NCBI RefSeq assembly: GCF_000633395.1
Contig: NZ_AYMU01000006.1
Span: 62,001 to 126,000, forward strand
Direction: 5' to 3'
DNA length: 64,000 nucleotides
Source of the DNA: Pseudomonas sp. PH1b
GTDB lineage: Bacteria > Pseudomonadota > Gammaproteobacteria > Pseudomonadales > Pseudomonadaceae
The position numbers were made by a program, and so were the translations under genes. The notes beneath the pieces are model-generated. The model had not been told where the DNA came from. It saw nothing but the letters and a program-made list of their open reading frames with translations, and did no database searches. Each line of letters begins with the position of its first letter. Position 1 is the stretch's first letter. Below are positions 40,391-54,814 of the stretch, piece after piece.

Positions 40391-41131
40391 TCACTTGGTC
40401 GCAGTGCCATCCGGCACGAATACATAACCCACGCCCCAGACGGTCTGGATATAACGCGGCTTGGAAGGGTCGGGCTCGATCATCCGGCGCAGGCGGGAGA
40501 TCTGCACGTCGATGGAACGCTCCAGGGCGTCCCACTCGCGACCACGGGCCAGGTTCATCAGCTTGTCCCGGGTCAGCGGCTGGCGGGCATTCATCACCAG
40601 GGCCTTGAGCACCGCGAACTCGCCAGTGGTGAGCATGTGCACCTCGGCGCCGCGCTTGAGCTCGCGGGTGGCCAGGGACAGCTCGTAGTCACCGAAGGTC
40701 ACGCTTTCGTCTTCGCTGCCGGGAGCCCCGGGCACCGGAGCCGACTGGCGACGCAGCACGGCCTTGACCCGGGCCATCAGCTCGTCGGGGTTGAACGGCT
40801 TGGCCAGGTAGTCGTCGGCGCCCAGTTCCAGGCCCTTGATCCGGCTCAGTTCGTCGCCCTTGGCGGTGAGCATGATGATCGGGATCTGGTTGTTGGCGCT
40901 GCGCAGGCGGCGGCAGGCGGTCAGGCCGTCTTCGCCGGGCAGCATCAGGTCGAGGACCACCAGGTTGAACACTTCGCGACCCAGCAGGCGGTCCATTTGC
41001 TCGGTGTTCGGGACTGCGCGGGCACGGTAGCCCTTGCTGACGAAAAAGCGCTCCAGCAGGCTGCTCAGCCCCGGATCGTCGTCAACAATAAGAATTTTTT
41101 CGCCTTCAGCAGTTTGTGCAGTGCTGCTCAT
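40391..41131 (-). CDS. ompR: OmpR-type response regulator (AmgR)
   Basis: A 246-residue response regulator with receiver Asp61 (VVLDLMLPGEDG), conserved Thr/Lys (MLTAKGD, LAKPFNPDEL), and a C-terminal winged helix (EFAVLKALVMNARQPLTRDKL..GREWDALERSIDVQISRLRR). It is the first gene of ompR-envZ. The context tex-ompR-envZ-rimK is the arrangement I know from P. aeruginosa. Confidence 0.96.
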   Translation of the reverse strand: MSSTAQTAEGEKILIVDDDPGLSSLLERFFVSKGYRARAVPNTEQMDRLLGREVFNLVVLDLMLPGEDGLTACRRLRSANNQIPIIMLTAKGDELSRIKGLELGADDYLAKPFNPDELMARVKAVLRRQSAPVPGAPGSEDESVTFGDYELSLATRELKRGAEVHMLTTGEFAVLKALVMNARQPLTRDKLMNLARGREWDALERSIDVQISRLRRMIEPDPSKPRYIQTVWGVGYVFVPDGTATK

Positions 41132-41490
41132 TGGATGCTCCTCTAATCTCGGTGCGCATTATGGCGTAGCTGCCGTTATACGCACCGTGTGCATTGTTAG
41201 CAGATTTTTCCTCTATCGCCAGCAAACCCGCTGTCGGCCTGAGGCTGGCGATCACCCCGCAACGACTAACGCTGGGTATAATGCGCCGCCTTTTGTGTTG
41301 GGCAATATCTGATCAGTACGACAGCGGCCGGTTTATTTATTTGCCTCGGCCGGCAGTATTTTTTCGATTTCACGGGTCAACAGGCAGCCTTTTGATCCAG
41401 GTGGCGGCGCGGGCCAGGCCGCTCAACCAGACTCGCCGGGCCTTATTCATGCCCCCGCGGGCCTGCTTTCACAATTTGTCAGGTGGTTTT
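41132..41490. other. Divergent promoter region of ompR and tex
   Basis: 359 bp without a supported gene. The tex reading frame stays open upstream of its start, but ribosome site and family length place the start at 41491. A perfect TATAAT at 41277-41282 is a candidate tex -10 box without a good -35, which would give a ~200-nt leader. Confidence 0.4.
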
Positions 41491-43814
<2,324 letters not shown>

Positions 43815-43815
<1 letters not shown>

Positions 43816-44198
43816 TGGAAATCCCCGCCGGCCTCACTGAAAGCGCCTTCAGCCAGTTGCTTGGCTGCCGTCTGCAACGCCTGGAAACCGGCGAGGCGGA
43901 CGTGGCCCTGGAGCTGACCCCGCAGCTGCGCAATCGCGGGCAGAAGCTTCACGGCGGGGCGATCTTCAGCCTGGTGGACATTGCCATGGGGCTGGCCTGT
44001 TCCAGCAGCCACGGCTTTGACCAGCAGAGCGCCACCATCGAGTGCAAGATCAACTACATACGCGCTGTGGCCGAGGGTGAAGTGCTGTGCCGGGCCCGGG
44101 TGATCCACCCCGGGCGCCGCACCCTGGTGGTGGAAGCGGACGTGATCCAGGGCGACAAACTGGTCGCAAAAGCACAAGGCACCTTCGCGGTCCTATAG
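43815..44198 (+). CDS. PaaI-type hotdog thioesterase
   Basis: A 127-residue thioesterase with the PaaI/YbgC-like core NRGQKLHGGAIFSLVDIAMG (catalytic Asp) and VIHPGRRTLVVEADV. TGATG overlap with tex indicates coupled translation. The same tex-thioesterase-gshA order is found in P. aeruginosa. The substrate is unknown. Confidence 0.9.
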
Positions 44199-44414
44199 CT
44201 GCATCCCCTCAAATTGGGTTAATTTCGGCGCTGCGAAAGCGGCGTCGGGGTTTTCTTGCCCGCGCCGAAGCCAGATTCAAGGATGGAGTGTTGGCGTTTC
44301 CAGGCGAGTCGACTTGACTCAAAAACAAGGCGAAAACGCCAGTTTCAACTTCACCCTTGTAGACCGTCCTGCCCACCCCCATATTGGGGCGACTGACGCG
44401 TGAAGGAATCCAAC

Positions 44415-45998
44415 TTGAGCGAACTTCTCAACCGCCGCCTGGCCCTGCTCGGCGAGCGCGCTAACCTCTCCCTGCTCGAGCAGTGCCTGCACGGCATCGA
44501 ACGTGAATGCCTGCGTGTCACCGGCGAAGGCCGCCTGGCACAGACCCCGCACCCGGAAGAACTGGGTTCCGCGCTGACCAACGAACAGATCACCACCGAC
44601 TACTCCGAGTCGCTGCTGGAGTTCATCACCCCGGCCCTCAAGGACCCGGCGGATACCCTGGCCAGCCTCGACAAGATTCATCGCTTCGCCTACAGCAAGC
44701 TCGGCAACGAGTACCTGTGGAGTCCATCGATGCCGTGCCCGTTGCCGGCCGAGGAAGATATCCCGATTGCCTACTACGGCACCTCCAACATCGGCCAGCT
44801 CAAGTACGTCTATCGCAAGGGCCTGGCCCTGCGCTACGGCAAGACCATGCAGTGCATTGCCGGGATCCACTACAACTTTTCCCTGCCGGAACAGCTCTGG
44901 CCGCTGCTCAAGCAGGCCGAAGGCTTTGTCGGCAGCGACCGTGACTACCAGTCCTCGGCCTACATTGCGCTGATCCGCAACTTCCGCCGCTACAGCTGGC
45001 TGCTGATGTACCTGTTCGGCGCCTCGCCGGCCCTGGACGCGGGCTTCCTGCGCGGCCGCTCGCACCAGCTGGAACAGCTGGACGCCGAGACCCTGTACCT
45101 GCCCTACGCCACCAGCTTGCGCATGAGCGACCTGGGCTACCAGAGCAAGGCCCAGGCCGGCCTGACCCCTTGCTACAACGACCTGAACAGCTACACCGAC
45201 AGCTTGCGCAAGGCGGTGGCCACGCCTTACGCACCTTACGTGGAAGTCGGCACCCACAAGGATGGCGAGTGGGTGCAGCTCAACACCAACATCCTGCAGA
45301 TCGAAAACGAGTACTACTCCAACATTCGCCCCAAGCGCGTGACCTACACCGGCGAGCGGCCGATCCAGGCGCTGATGGCCCGGGGCATCCAGTACGTCGA
45401 AGTGCGCTGCCTGGACATCAACCCCTTCCTGCCCCTGGGCATCGACCTCCAGGAAGCCCGCTTCCTCGACGCCTTCCTGCTGTACTGCGCGCTCAACGAC
45501 AGCCCGTTGTTCGAGAACAACGAATGTGGCAACGCCACCTCGAACTTCCTTGCCGTGGTCAAGGAAGGCCGGCGCCCGGGCCTGCAACTGCAGCGCCAGG
45601 GCCAACCGGTAGAGATGAAGGAATGGGCTGCCGAACTGCTGGAGCAGATCGCACCACTGGCCGCCCTGCTCGATCAGAGCCATGGCAGCGACGTGCACAG
45701 CAAGGCCCTGGACGCCCAACTGGCCAAGGTCAAGGATTCGTCCCTGACCCCTTCGGCCCAGGTGCTGGCGGCCATGAGCGAGCACAAGGAGAGCTTCACC
45801 CAGTTCTCCCTGCGCCAGAGCCAGGCCCATGCCGAATACTTCCGCAGCCAGGCCCTGAGCAAGGAAGAGCAAACCGCCTTCGAAGAAGCGGCGCGCAAAT
45901 CCCTGGAGCAGCAGACCGAGCTTGAGCAGAACGAAGTGGGTGATTTCGACGTCTTCGTCGGCGCCTACCAGGCCAGCATCCTGGCCATCAGCAACTGA
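44415..45998 (+). CDS. gshA: Glutamate-cysteine ligase
   Basis: First step of glutathione synthesis: joins Glu and Cys with ATP. With TTG at 44415 as start the protein is 527 residues beginning [13 protein letters not shown], as in other pseudomonads; GAAGGA lies about seven bases before it. A GTG at 44400 is an alternative that would cover this ribosome site. Family motifs: [45 protein letters not shown] and [13 protein letters not shown]. Confidence 0.95.
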   Translation: MSELLNRRLALLGERANLSLLEQCLHGIERECLRVTGEGRLAQTPHPEELGSALTNEQITTDYSESLLEFITPALKDPADTLASLDKIHRFAYSKLGNEYLWSPSMPCPLPAEEDIPIAYYGTSNIGQLKYVYRKGLALRYGKTMQCIAGIHYNFSLPEQLWPLLKQAEGFVGSDRDYQSSAYIALIRNFRRYSWLLMYLFGASPALDAGFLRGRSHQLEQLDAETLYLPYATSLRMSDLGYQSKAQAGLTPCYNDLNSYTDSLRKAVATPYAPYVEVGTHKDGEWVQLNTNILQIENEYYSNIRPKRVTYTGERPIQALMARGIQYVEVRCLDINPFLPLGIDLQEARFLDAFLLYCALNDSPLFENNECGNATSNFLAVVKEGRRPGLQLQRQGQPVEMKEWAAELLEQIAPLAALLDQSHGSDVHSKALDAQLAKVKDSSLTPSAQVLAAMSEHKESFTQFSLRQSQAHAEYFRSQALSKEEQTAFEEAARKSLEQQTELEQNEVGDFDVFVGAYQASILAISN

Positions 45999-46001
45999 CG
46001 C

Positions 46002-46056
46002 TTCGCCGGCCAGCCGGCTCCTACCCCCATCCCGTAGGAGCCGGCTTGCCGGCGAA
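46002..46056. repeat. REP doublet after gshA
   Basis: Bases 46002-46024 and 46034-46056 are inverted copies with one mismatch, separated by 9 bp. A classical paired REP (REPIN-like). Confidence 0.85.
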
Positions 46057-46065
46057 CAGCACGCT

Positions 46066-46135
46066 GCATATTCCCCTCATAAGCTAATGCAAATAAGTTA
46101 TTTATTTCTGCATTCTTAGATCATTTAGTCTCCTC
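46066..46135 (+). promoter_or_regulatory. AT-rich tau promoter region
   Basis: AT-rich segment with AAGCTAATGCAAATAAG and TTATTTATTTCTGCATTC just before tauA. Sulfonate genes in pseudomonads are induced by sulfate starvation through CysB; this is where such a promoter would lie, but no exact CysB site was fixed. Confidence 0.4.
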
Positions 46136-46171
46136 CCACGCCGATCACCGGCCGCCTATGAGGAGCACCCC

Positions 46172-47149
46172 ATGAAACTGCACTTCCCCCTTCGCCTCCT
46201 GGCGGCCGCGTCCCTGGCTGCAGCGAGTTTCTTTGCCCAGGCGGCCGACGTCACTGTCGCCTACCAGACCACCGTCGACCCGGCCAAGGTCGCGCAAGCC
46301 GACGGCAGCTACGAAAAAGCCACCCAGGCCAAGATCAACTGGCGCAAATTCGATAACGGTGCCGACGTCATCGCCGCCATCGCTTCCGGCGATGTGCAGA
46401 TCGGCTACCTGGGCTCCAGCCCGCTGACCGCCGCCATCACCCGCAAGGTGCCGGTGCAGACCTTTCTCATCGCCACCCAGATCGGCGCCGCCGAAGCCCT
46501 GGTGGCCCGGGACGGCTCCGGGATCAACAACCCCCAGGACCTGATCGGCAAGAAAATCGCCGTGCCGTTCGTTTCCACCGGCCACTACAGCCTGCTGGCC
46601 GCCCTGAAGCACTGGAACATCGACCCCTCGAAAGTACAGATCCTCAACCTCGCGCCACCGGCGATCATCGCCGCCTGGAAACGCGGCGATATCGATGCCA
46701 CCTACGTCTGGGACCCGGCCCTGGGCGTGGCCAAGGAAAACGGCAAGGTGCTGATCACCTCCGGTGAACTGGCCAAGTTCGGCGCGCCGACCTTCGATGC
46801 CTGGATCGTGCGCAAGGACTTCGCCGAGAAGCACCCGGAAATCGTCACCGCCTTCGCCAAGGTGACCCTGGAGGCCTACGCCCAGTACCGCAAGGACCCG
46901 CAAGCCTGGCTGGCCAACCAGGGCAACGTCGACAAGCTGGTGAAGCTCTCCGGGGCCAAGGCCAGCGACATCCCGCTGCTGCTGCAAGGCAACGTCTACC
47001 CGCTGGCCGCCGACCAAGTCGTCAGCCTCGGTGCGCCGACCACCAAGGCCATCACCGACACCGCGGTGTTCCTCAAGGAGCAAGGCAAGGTCGAGGCGGT
47101 GCTGCCGGACTACGCCCCCTACGTCAGCGCCAAGTTCATCAGTGAATAA
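46172..47149 (+). CDS. tauA: Taurine ABC transporter, periplasmic binding protein
   Basis: A 325-residue binding protein for taurine. Signal peptide (LLAAASLAAASFFAQA) then ADVTVAYQTTVDPAKVAQAD, the typical TauA mature start. GYLGSSPLTAAITRKVPVQ and APPAIIAAWKRGDIDATYVW are conserved. First gene of tauABCD, for use of taurine as sulfur source. Confidence 0.96.
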   Translation: MKLHFPLRLLAAASLAAASFFAQAADVTVAYQTTVDPAKVAQADGSYEKATQAKINWRKFDNGADVIAAIASGDVQIGYLGSSPLTAAITRKVPVQTFLIATQIGAAEALVARDGSGINNPQDLIGKKIAVPFVSTGHYSLLAALKHWNIDPSKVQILNLAPPAIIAAWKRGDIDATYVWDPALGVAKENGKVLITSGELAKFGAPTFDAWIVRKDFAEKHPEIVTAFAKVTLEAYAQYRKDPQAWLANQGNVDKLVKLSGAKASDIPLLLQGNVYPLAADQVVSLGAPTTKAITDTAVFLKEQGKVEAVLPDYAPYVSAKFISE

Positions 47150-47176
47150 CCCGCGTCAGGACAGGAGATAGCCGTC

Positions 47177-47971
47177 ATGGCCTTGCTACAACTGGAGCGC
47201 ATCAGCGCACAGTACCCCGGCGCCGCCGAACCGGTGCTGGCGGATATTTCCCTGACCCTGGGGCCACAGCAACTGCTGGTCGCCCTGGGCCCTTCCGGCA
47301 GCGGCAAGACCTCGCTGCTGAACCTGATTGCCGGCTTCGTCGAACCCAGCGCCGGGCGCATCCAGCTCGATGGCGTACCGGTGCAGGGCCCCAGCGCCGA
47401 GCGCGGCGTAGTGTTCCAGGACGACGCCCTGCTGCCCTGGCAGGATGTGCTGGGCAACGTCGCCTTCGGCCTGGAACTGGCCGGCGTGGCCCGGGACAAA
47501 CGCGAAGCCAGGGCTCGGGAGATGCTCGCCCTGGTGGACCTGGCCGGCTTCGACAAGCGCCGCATCTGGCAGCTTTCCGGTGGCCAGAAACAGCGCGTAG
47601 GCCTGGCCCGCGCCCTGGCGGCCGACCCGCGAGTGCTGCTGATGGACGAACCCTTTGGCGCCCTGGATGCCTTCACCCGTGAACAGATGCAGGAGCTGCT
47701 GCTGCAAGTCTGGCGGCGCACCGCCAAGCCGGTGTTCCTGATTACCCACGACATCGAGGAAGCGGTGTTCCTGGCCACCGACCTGATCCTCCTGGCGCCC
47801 AACCCGGGGCAGATCGTCGAACGCCTGAACCTGGACTTCGGCCAACGCTACGCCGCCGGTGAATCGGCGCGGGCGATCAAGTCCGACCCGCTGTTCATCG
47901 AAACCCGCGAACACGTGCTGTCCCGGGTGTTCTCCCAACGCAGCGCCACCCAGCAGCAGGAGCGCCCATGA
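47177..47971 (+). CDS. tauB: Taurine ABC transporter, ATP-binding protein
   Basis: A 264-residue ABC ATPase with Walker [11 protein letters not shown]-loop [12 protein letters not shown], signature [15 protein letters not shown], Walker [12 protein letters not shown], and the switch His in ITHDIEEA. It powers the TauC permease; its stop overlaps the tauC start. Confidence 0.96.
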   Translation: MALLQLERISAQYPGAAEPVLADISLTLGPQQLLVALGPSGSGKTSLLNLIAGFVEPSAGRIQLDGVPVQGPSAERGVVFQDDALLPWQDVLGNVAFGLELAGVARDKREARAREMLALVDLAGFDKRRIWQLSGGQKQRVGLARALAADPRVLLMDEPFGALDAFTREQMQELLLQVWRRTAKPVFLITHDIEEAVFLATDLILLAPNPGQIVERLNLDFGQRYAAGESARAIKSDPLFIETREHVLSRVFSQRSATQQQERP

Positions 47972-48807
47972 GCAGCTACGAGATTCCCGCCACCGCGACC
48001 GGCGATACCAAGCCGAAATCGCCATTGCCCGCGCGCCGCCGCCTGAGTACCCGCTGGATCAGCATGCTGACCCTGGTCACCCTGCTGGCCCTGTGGTGGG
48101 CGGTCACCGCCAGCGGCCTGATCGAACCGCTGTTCTTGCCGCCCCCTTCAGCGGTGCTGCAAAAGGCCTGGTTGCTGGGCACCAGCGGCTACATGGATTC
48201 CACCCTCTGGCAGCACCTGGCGGCAAGCCTTGAGCGCATCGGCCTGGCCCTGGGGTTTGCCGTGCTGACGGCGATCCCGGTGGGCATCGCCATCGGCGCC
48301 AACCGTATCGCCCGTGGCGTGCTCGACCCGCTGATCGAGTTCTACCGGCCGATTCCGCCCCTGGCCTATCTGCCGCTGATCGTCATCTGGTGCGGCATCG
48401 GCGAACTGTCCAAGGTGCTGCTGATCTACCTGGCGATCTTCGCCCCGATTGCCATCGCCACCGCCACCGGCGTGCGCACCGTGGACCCGGCCAAGCTCCG
48501 GGCTGCGCAGTCCCTGGGCGCCACCCGGGCCCAGCTGATTCGCCACGTGATCCTGCCCAGCGCCCTGCCGGACATCCTCACCGGGGTGCGCATCGGCCTG
48601 GGCGTGGGCTGGTCGACCCTGGTGGCCGCAGAACTGATTGCCGCCACCAGCGGCCTGGGGTTCATGGTGCAGTCCGCCGCGCAGTTCCTGGTCACCGATG
48701 TGGTGGTGCTGGGGATATTGGTGATTGCCCTGATCGCCTTCGCCATGGAGATGGGCCTGCGCGCCCTGCAACGCAAGCTGGTGCCCTGGCACGGCCAAAG
48801 CCACTGA
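47968..48807 (+). CDS. tauC: Taurine ABC transporter, permease
   Basis: A 279-residue inner-membrane permease with six helices and the EAA-loop region [20 protein letters not shown], which contacts TauB. ATGA overlap with tauB. Confidence 0.95.
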   Translation: MSSYEIPATATGDTKPKSPLPARRRLSTRWISMLTLVTLLALWWAVTASGLIEPLFLPPPSAVLQKAWLLGTSGYMDSTLWQHLAASLERIGLALGFAVLTAIPVGIAIGANRIARGVLDPLIEFYRPIPPLAYLPLIVIWCGIGELSKVLLIYLAIFAPIAIATATGVRTVDPAKLRAAQSLGATRAQLIRHVILPSALPDILTGVRIGLGVGWSTLVAAELIAATSGLGFMVQSAAQFLVTDVVVLGILVIALIAFAMEMGLRALQRKLVPWHGQSH

Positions 48808-48816
48808 CCCCGATCT

Positions 48817-48871
48817 GTGTAGGAGCTGGCTTGCCAGCGAAGAGGCCCGCCGTCGCTCGGCCGGCTCCTAC
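48817..48871. repeat. REP pair between tauC and tauD
   Basis: TGTAGGAGCTGGCTTGCCAGCGAA and an inverted partner ending CCGGCTCCTAC. It interrupts the tau operon and may modulate tauD levels. Confidence 0.75.
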
Positions 48872-48895
48872 CCGTCCGCGAACATGAGAATGACC

Positions 48896-49735
48896 ATGAG
48901 CCTGACCATCACCCCCTTAAGCTCCGCCCTCGGCGCCCAGATCAGTGGCGTCGACATCAGCCAGCCATTGAGCGTCGAATTGCGTGACGCCATCGAGCAG
49001 GCGCTGCTCAAGCATCAGGTGCTGTTCTTCCGCGACCAGCCGATCACCCCGCAGCAGCAGGCGCGCTTCGCCGCCAACTTCGGTGACCTGCACATTCACC
49101 CGATCTACCCCAACGTGCCGGAACAGCCGGAAGTGCTGATCCTCGATACCGCCGAAACCGACGTGCGCGACAACGCCATCTGGCACACCGACGTGACCTT
49201 CCTGCCGACTCCGGCCCTGGGCGCGGTGCTCAGCGCCAAGCTGCTGCCGGAGTTTGGCGGCGATACCCTGTGGGCCAGTGGCATCGCCGCCTACGAAGCG
49301 CTGTCGGAGCCGATGCGCAACCTGCTGCAGGGCCTGACTGCCACCCACGAGTTCATCAAGTCCTTCCCCCTCGAGCGCTTCGGCAACACCCCGGAGGACC
49401 TGGCACGCTGGGAGCAAACCCGGCGCAACAACCCGCCGCTGTCGCACCCGGTGATCCGCACCCACCCGGTGAGCGGACGCAAGTCGCTGTTCGTCAATGA
49501 CGGCTTCACCACCAGGATCAACGAACTGTCGGAGAGTGAAAGCGAGGCCATCCTCAAGCTGCTGTTCGCCCACGCCACCCGCCCGGAGTTCACCATCCGC
49601 TGGCGCTGGCAGGAAAACGACGTGGCCTTCTGGGACAACCGCGTGACCCAGCACTATGCGGTGGACGATTACCGCCCACAGCGCCGGGTGATGCAGCGCG
49701 CAACCATTCTTGGGGATGTGCCGTTCTTTCGCTGA
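48896..49735 (+). CDS. tauD: Taurine dioxygenase
   Basis: A 279-residue Fe(II)/2-oxoglutarate dioxygenase that releases sulfite from taurine. Iron ligands: His and Asp in IWHTDVTF and the distal His in [10 protein letters not shown]; the 2-oxoglutarate Arg lies in RRVMQRATI. The start at 48896 gives the family N-terminus [19 protein letters not shown]; in-frame ATGs just upstream are possible. Confidence 0.95.
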   Translation: MSLTITPLSSALGAQISGVDISQPLSVELRDAIEQALLKHQVLFFRDQPITPQQQARFAANFGDLHIHPIYPNVPEQPEVLILDTAETDVRDNAIWHTDVTFLPTPALGAVLSAKLLPEFGGDTLWASGIAAYEALSEPMRNLLQGLTATHEFIKSFPLERFGNTPEDLARWEQTRRNNPPLSHPVIRTHPVSGRKSLFVNDGFTTRINELSESESEAILKLLFAHATRPEFTIRWRWQENDVAFWDNRVTQHYAVDDYRPQRRVMQRATILGDVPFFR

Positions 49736-49756
49736 AGCGCGAGGGCATGCAACAGT

Positions 49757-49787
49757 GCCCGGCCCCGCTGAATGAGCGGGGCCGGGC
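49757..49787. terminator. GC-rich hairpin between tauD and the Lpd-like gene
   Basis: A perfect 12-bp stem (49758-49769 with 49775-49786) with a GAATG loop between convergent genes. There is no T-run, so it may act as a barrier rather than a classical intrinsic terminator. Confidence 0.55.
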
Positions 49788-49794
49788 GGGCTGA

Positions 49795-52172
<2,378 letters not shown>

Positions 52173-52209
52173 CTTCCTTCCTCATCGACTACAGATTTCA
52201 AGCGCTGGG

Positions 52210-52407
52210 TTACAGCTTCACCATGTTGAAGTCCAACTTGCTCACGCCGCACTCCGGACAGGTCCAGTCCTCGGCAATGTCATCCCAGGCGGTGCCCGGA
52301 GGCACCCCCGAGTCCGGGTCGCCCAGCCGCTGGTCGTAGATCCAGCCGCAGATCAGGCACATCCACAGGCCGGATTCGGCCACGGCACTTCCTGCATAGC
52401 TCGTCAT
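52210..52407 (-). CDS. Rubredoxin
   Basis: A 65-residue one-iron electron carrier. Iron ligands are the two knuckles CLICGW and CPECGV, with the standard GDPDSGVPPGTAWDDIAEDW between them. In this operon it probably delivers single electrons to the diiron membrane desaturases, much as rubredoxin does for AlkB. A Lpd-like flavoprotein three genes downstream-most in the operon is a possible reductase. It lies 37 bp from both neighbours. Confidence 0.95.
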   Translation of the reverse strand: MTSYAGSAVAESGLWMCLICGWIYDQRLGDPDSGVPPGTAWDDIAEDWTCPECGVSKLDFNMVKL

Positions 52408-52444
52408 GGGTGGTTAACCATCATCCAAGGGTTGTGGGGCACTT

Positions 52445-54424
52445 TCATGCCCTGACCTGGGCCACTTCGGCCACCTTGATGTGCTCGGCGAGGAACTGCG
52501 CCACCTGCTCCAGCACCGCGGCATCGGAGAGGATCCGCACGTGCCCGAGCCCGGACACCGGTTCCAGCTTCGCCCAGGGCATCAGCGTGGTGATCTGCTG
52601 TGCTTCGCAGAACGGCACGATCGGGTCGTTGAGGTCATGCAGCACCAGGGTCGGCAGTTGCAGGGCATTGCCCAGCGCCGGAATGTCCCAGTGCTGCACC
52701 GGTACGCCGTTGCGTTTCCACAACTCGCGGTGCATGGCCTGGACTACCGCCGGCTTGAGCTTCAGGTAACCGTTGGCCCAGCGATCGATCACCACTGGCA
52801 GATTGGCCGGCGACCCCAGCAGGCACAGGGCCTTGACCGGATGGGTCTCGGCCAGCTCGGCCAGGGCACCGGTGGCGGCGATCCCCCCCAGGGAATGAGC
52901 GACCACCCCGACCACATCACCCAGGGCAACGATCGCCGCCTTCACCGCGTCCTTGAACTCGGTCATGGTGCTCAGGGAGCCCGGCGAGATGCCGTGGGCT
53001 GGCGCATCGAAGGTGGCGACCTTGAAGCCCTGGCGCTGCAGGATGCGAGTGAAGGAATACAGGCTGCGACTGTCCGCGCCCCAGCCATGGACCAGGAGAA
53101 TGGTCTGATCGCCGCTGCCCCACTGATAGCCATGGGGAACCCCGGGAACACCCTTGATATGGAAGCGCTGGGCGCCCAGGGGACTCATTTCCTTGTCCGG
53201 CTGCTTGATGTATTCCCGGGTATAGCCGAACAGGTCGGTGGCCTTGGCACCGGCGCTGCCCGGAGAGATCGAGCCCAGTACGCTCATGTAGCTGCGCAGC
53301 GCCTGCTGCTTGATGCTCAACGGACCACTGGACGTGCTGGCGCCCGGAGTCGTCTGGCCCCCGGCGGCCTGGGCCGGCCGGTCAAAGGACTCGTAGAAGC
53401 CGTTGACCGGATCGTACAGGTGGCAGTTGCGCGTCACATGCCACACGTCCTTCACGGTCAGGGGCTTCTCCCGGACCATGCCGGGAAAGGCGGTCTTCAA
53501 CGCGGCCTGGGCTTCGGGCAGGTTGTAGTGGGGAATGATCGGCGCCACGTGGTGCGCGGTGTGCACCGAGATGTAGTGGGTCAGGAACAGCAACCACTTG
53601 GGGTACATGTAGTCGGTGGTGAGCAGCAGCCGGCTGCTGTTGAAACTCCAGTGCTCCTTGGTCAGGAACGGCGTCTCGTCGCTGATGTGGTGCATCATCG
53701 TGGTCAGGCTGAACCAGGCATGGATCGCCAGCCATGGCGCGATGAAGTACAGGAACAGGCCGGTGAAGCCGGTGAAGTAGACCAGGGTCGGCAGGTAGAT
53801 CAGCGCGGCGACGGCCATGAACAGGATCGAGCGACGGACTTCGTTGCGCGCTTCGAGCTTGTGGAACATCGACGGGCGAAAACCCGAGTGACGCTGGTAG
53901 TTGACCGTGCCCAGCCAGAACAGCCAGGTGCGGGTGCTGCTGTAGACCAGCTTGTCCCACCAGGACATGGCGTCGTATTGCACCCGCAGTACCGGGCGCC
54001 AGTCGACGTCCATTTCCAGGTTGTTGGTGTTGGCGTGGTGCATGTTGTGCATGTGGCGCCAGCCATGGAACGGGTACAGCAACGGCAGCAAGGCGATATG
54101 CCCGAGGATGTGGTTGAAGCTGCGATTGCGCGAAAAGGAGTTGTGCCCGCAATCGTGGGCGACGCAGAACAGACCCCAGCCACCCAGGCCCGCAATCAGC
54201 CACAGGGGCAGGTAGAACATCCAGTGCACATGGGCAACCGCCACCACCGCGCCGATGTAGAGCGCGTAGCTGACGATGAAGCTGAGCATCCCGCGCCATA
54301 CCCGGGGCTGGTACAGGTGCTTGGGGATCGCGTCGGTCAGACGCAAGCCTTCAATCTCCCCTGAACGTCGGAGCAGGTCGTTGAATTTATCCGTTTTTTG
54401 CGTGGGCATCTGTAATAAGGCCAT
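52445..54424 (-). CDS. Fatty acid desaturase fused to alpha/beta hydrolase
   Basis: A 659-residue two-domain protein. Residues ~1-345 are a membrane desaturase (Delta-12/acetylenase-like) with three His boxes: HDCGHNSF (~90), HMHNMHH (~124-130) and HTAHH (~287-291), and hydrophobic pairs between them. A linker rich in Gly, Thr, Ser and Ala (~350-370) leads to an alpha/beta hydrolase domain: LLVHGWGAD, AHSLGG with Ser510, LHDLNDPIVPF (Asp), GLGHVRILSD (His). All catalytic residues of both domains are kept. ATG at 54424 with AGGAG seven bases before it. It probably forms the last unsaturations on a carrier-bound chain and may also release it. Desaturase and thioesterase are separate genes in caryoynencin-type clusters as I know them. 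Confidence 0.9.
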   Translation of the reverse strand: MALLQMPTQKTDKFNDLLRRSGEIEGLRLTDAIPKHLYQPRVWRGMLSFIVSYALYIGAVVAVAHVHWMFYLPLWLIAGLGGWGLFCVAHDCGHNSFSRNRSFNHILGHIALLPLLYPFHGWRHMHNMHHANTNNLEMDVDWRPVLRVQYDAMSWWDKLVYSSTRTWLFWLGTVNYQRHSGFRPSMFHKLEARNEVRRSILFMAVAALIYLPTLVYFTGFTGLFLYFIAPWLAIHAWFSLTTMMHHISDETPFLTKEHWSFNSSRLLLTTDYMYPKWLLFLTHYISVHTAHHVAPIIPHYNLPEAQAALKTAFPGMVREKPLTVKDVWHVTRNCHLYDPVNGFYESFDRPAQAAGGQTTPGASTSSGPLSIKQQALRSYMSVLGSISPGSAGAKATDLFGYTREYIKQPDKEMSPLGAQRFHIKGVPGVPHGYQWGSGDQTILLVHGWGADSRSLYSFTRILQRQGFKVATFDAPAHGISPGSLSTMTEFKDAVKAAIVALGDVVGVVAHSLGGIAATGALAELAETHPVKALCLLGSPANLPVVIDRWANGYLKLKPAVVQAMHRELWKRNGVPVQHWDIPALGNALQLPTLVLHDLNDPIVPFCEAQQITTLMPWAKLEPVSGLGHVRILSDAAVLEQVAQFLAEHIKVAEVAQVRA

Positions 54425-54442
54425 GGCCAAGCTCCTGCGAAA

Positions 54443-54763
54443 TCAAACTTCGGATGGGGTCAGTTCATTGGCCAGGTATTTGGACAAATCATCGATGCTG
54501 GAGTATTCGAACAGCAGGGCCGGCGACAGGCGCTGCTCCATGAACTTCTCCAGGTCGCCCGCCACTTTCACTGCCACCAGCGAGTCCAGACCGTAGGACT
54601 CGAAGCTGCGGGCGGTATCGACCTGGGAAGGATCGATCTTCAGCAGAGCGCCCATTTTCTGTACCAGCCAGTGCTTGATGCTGTCTTCGTTGAGCTCGAC
54701 CGCCGCCTGCTTTTTCTCGGAGAAACTCAGGGTGCTCAACAGGTTGGAAATGAAGTTGGACAT
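54443..54763 (-). CDS. Acyl carrier protein of the polyyne cluster
   Basis: A 106-residue carrier protein. The phosphopantetheine site is Ser61 in SYGLDSLVAVKVAGDLE, and the fourth helix is SIDDLSKYLANEL. About 25 extra N-terminal residues (NFISNLLSTLSFSEKK) precede the usual ACP core and could dock a membrane partner. It should receive the fatty acid from the AMP ligase and hold it during desaturation. Ribosome site AAGGAAG; 51 bp after the preceding desaturase gene and 18 bp before the fusion gene. Confidence 0.93.
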   Translation of the reverse strand: MSNFISNLLSTLSFSEKKQAAVELNEDSIKHWLVQKMGALLKIDPSQVDTARSFESYGLDSLVAVKVAGDLEKFMEQRLSPALLFEYSSIDDLSKYLANELTPSEV

Positions 54764-54814
54764 AGGATCTTCCTTGATGAGTGGGTGGTTAACACGATCA
54801 GACGATCCCGCTGT

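Noticed and set aside
44319..45872. 517-codon minus-strand open frame opposite gshA
   Set aside because: Shadow of gshA with no start signal or domain.
52481..54364. 627-codon plus-strand open frame opposite the desaturase-hydrolase fusion
   Set aside because: Low-complexity His/Gln/Arg-rich translation typical of antisense frames; no start signal.
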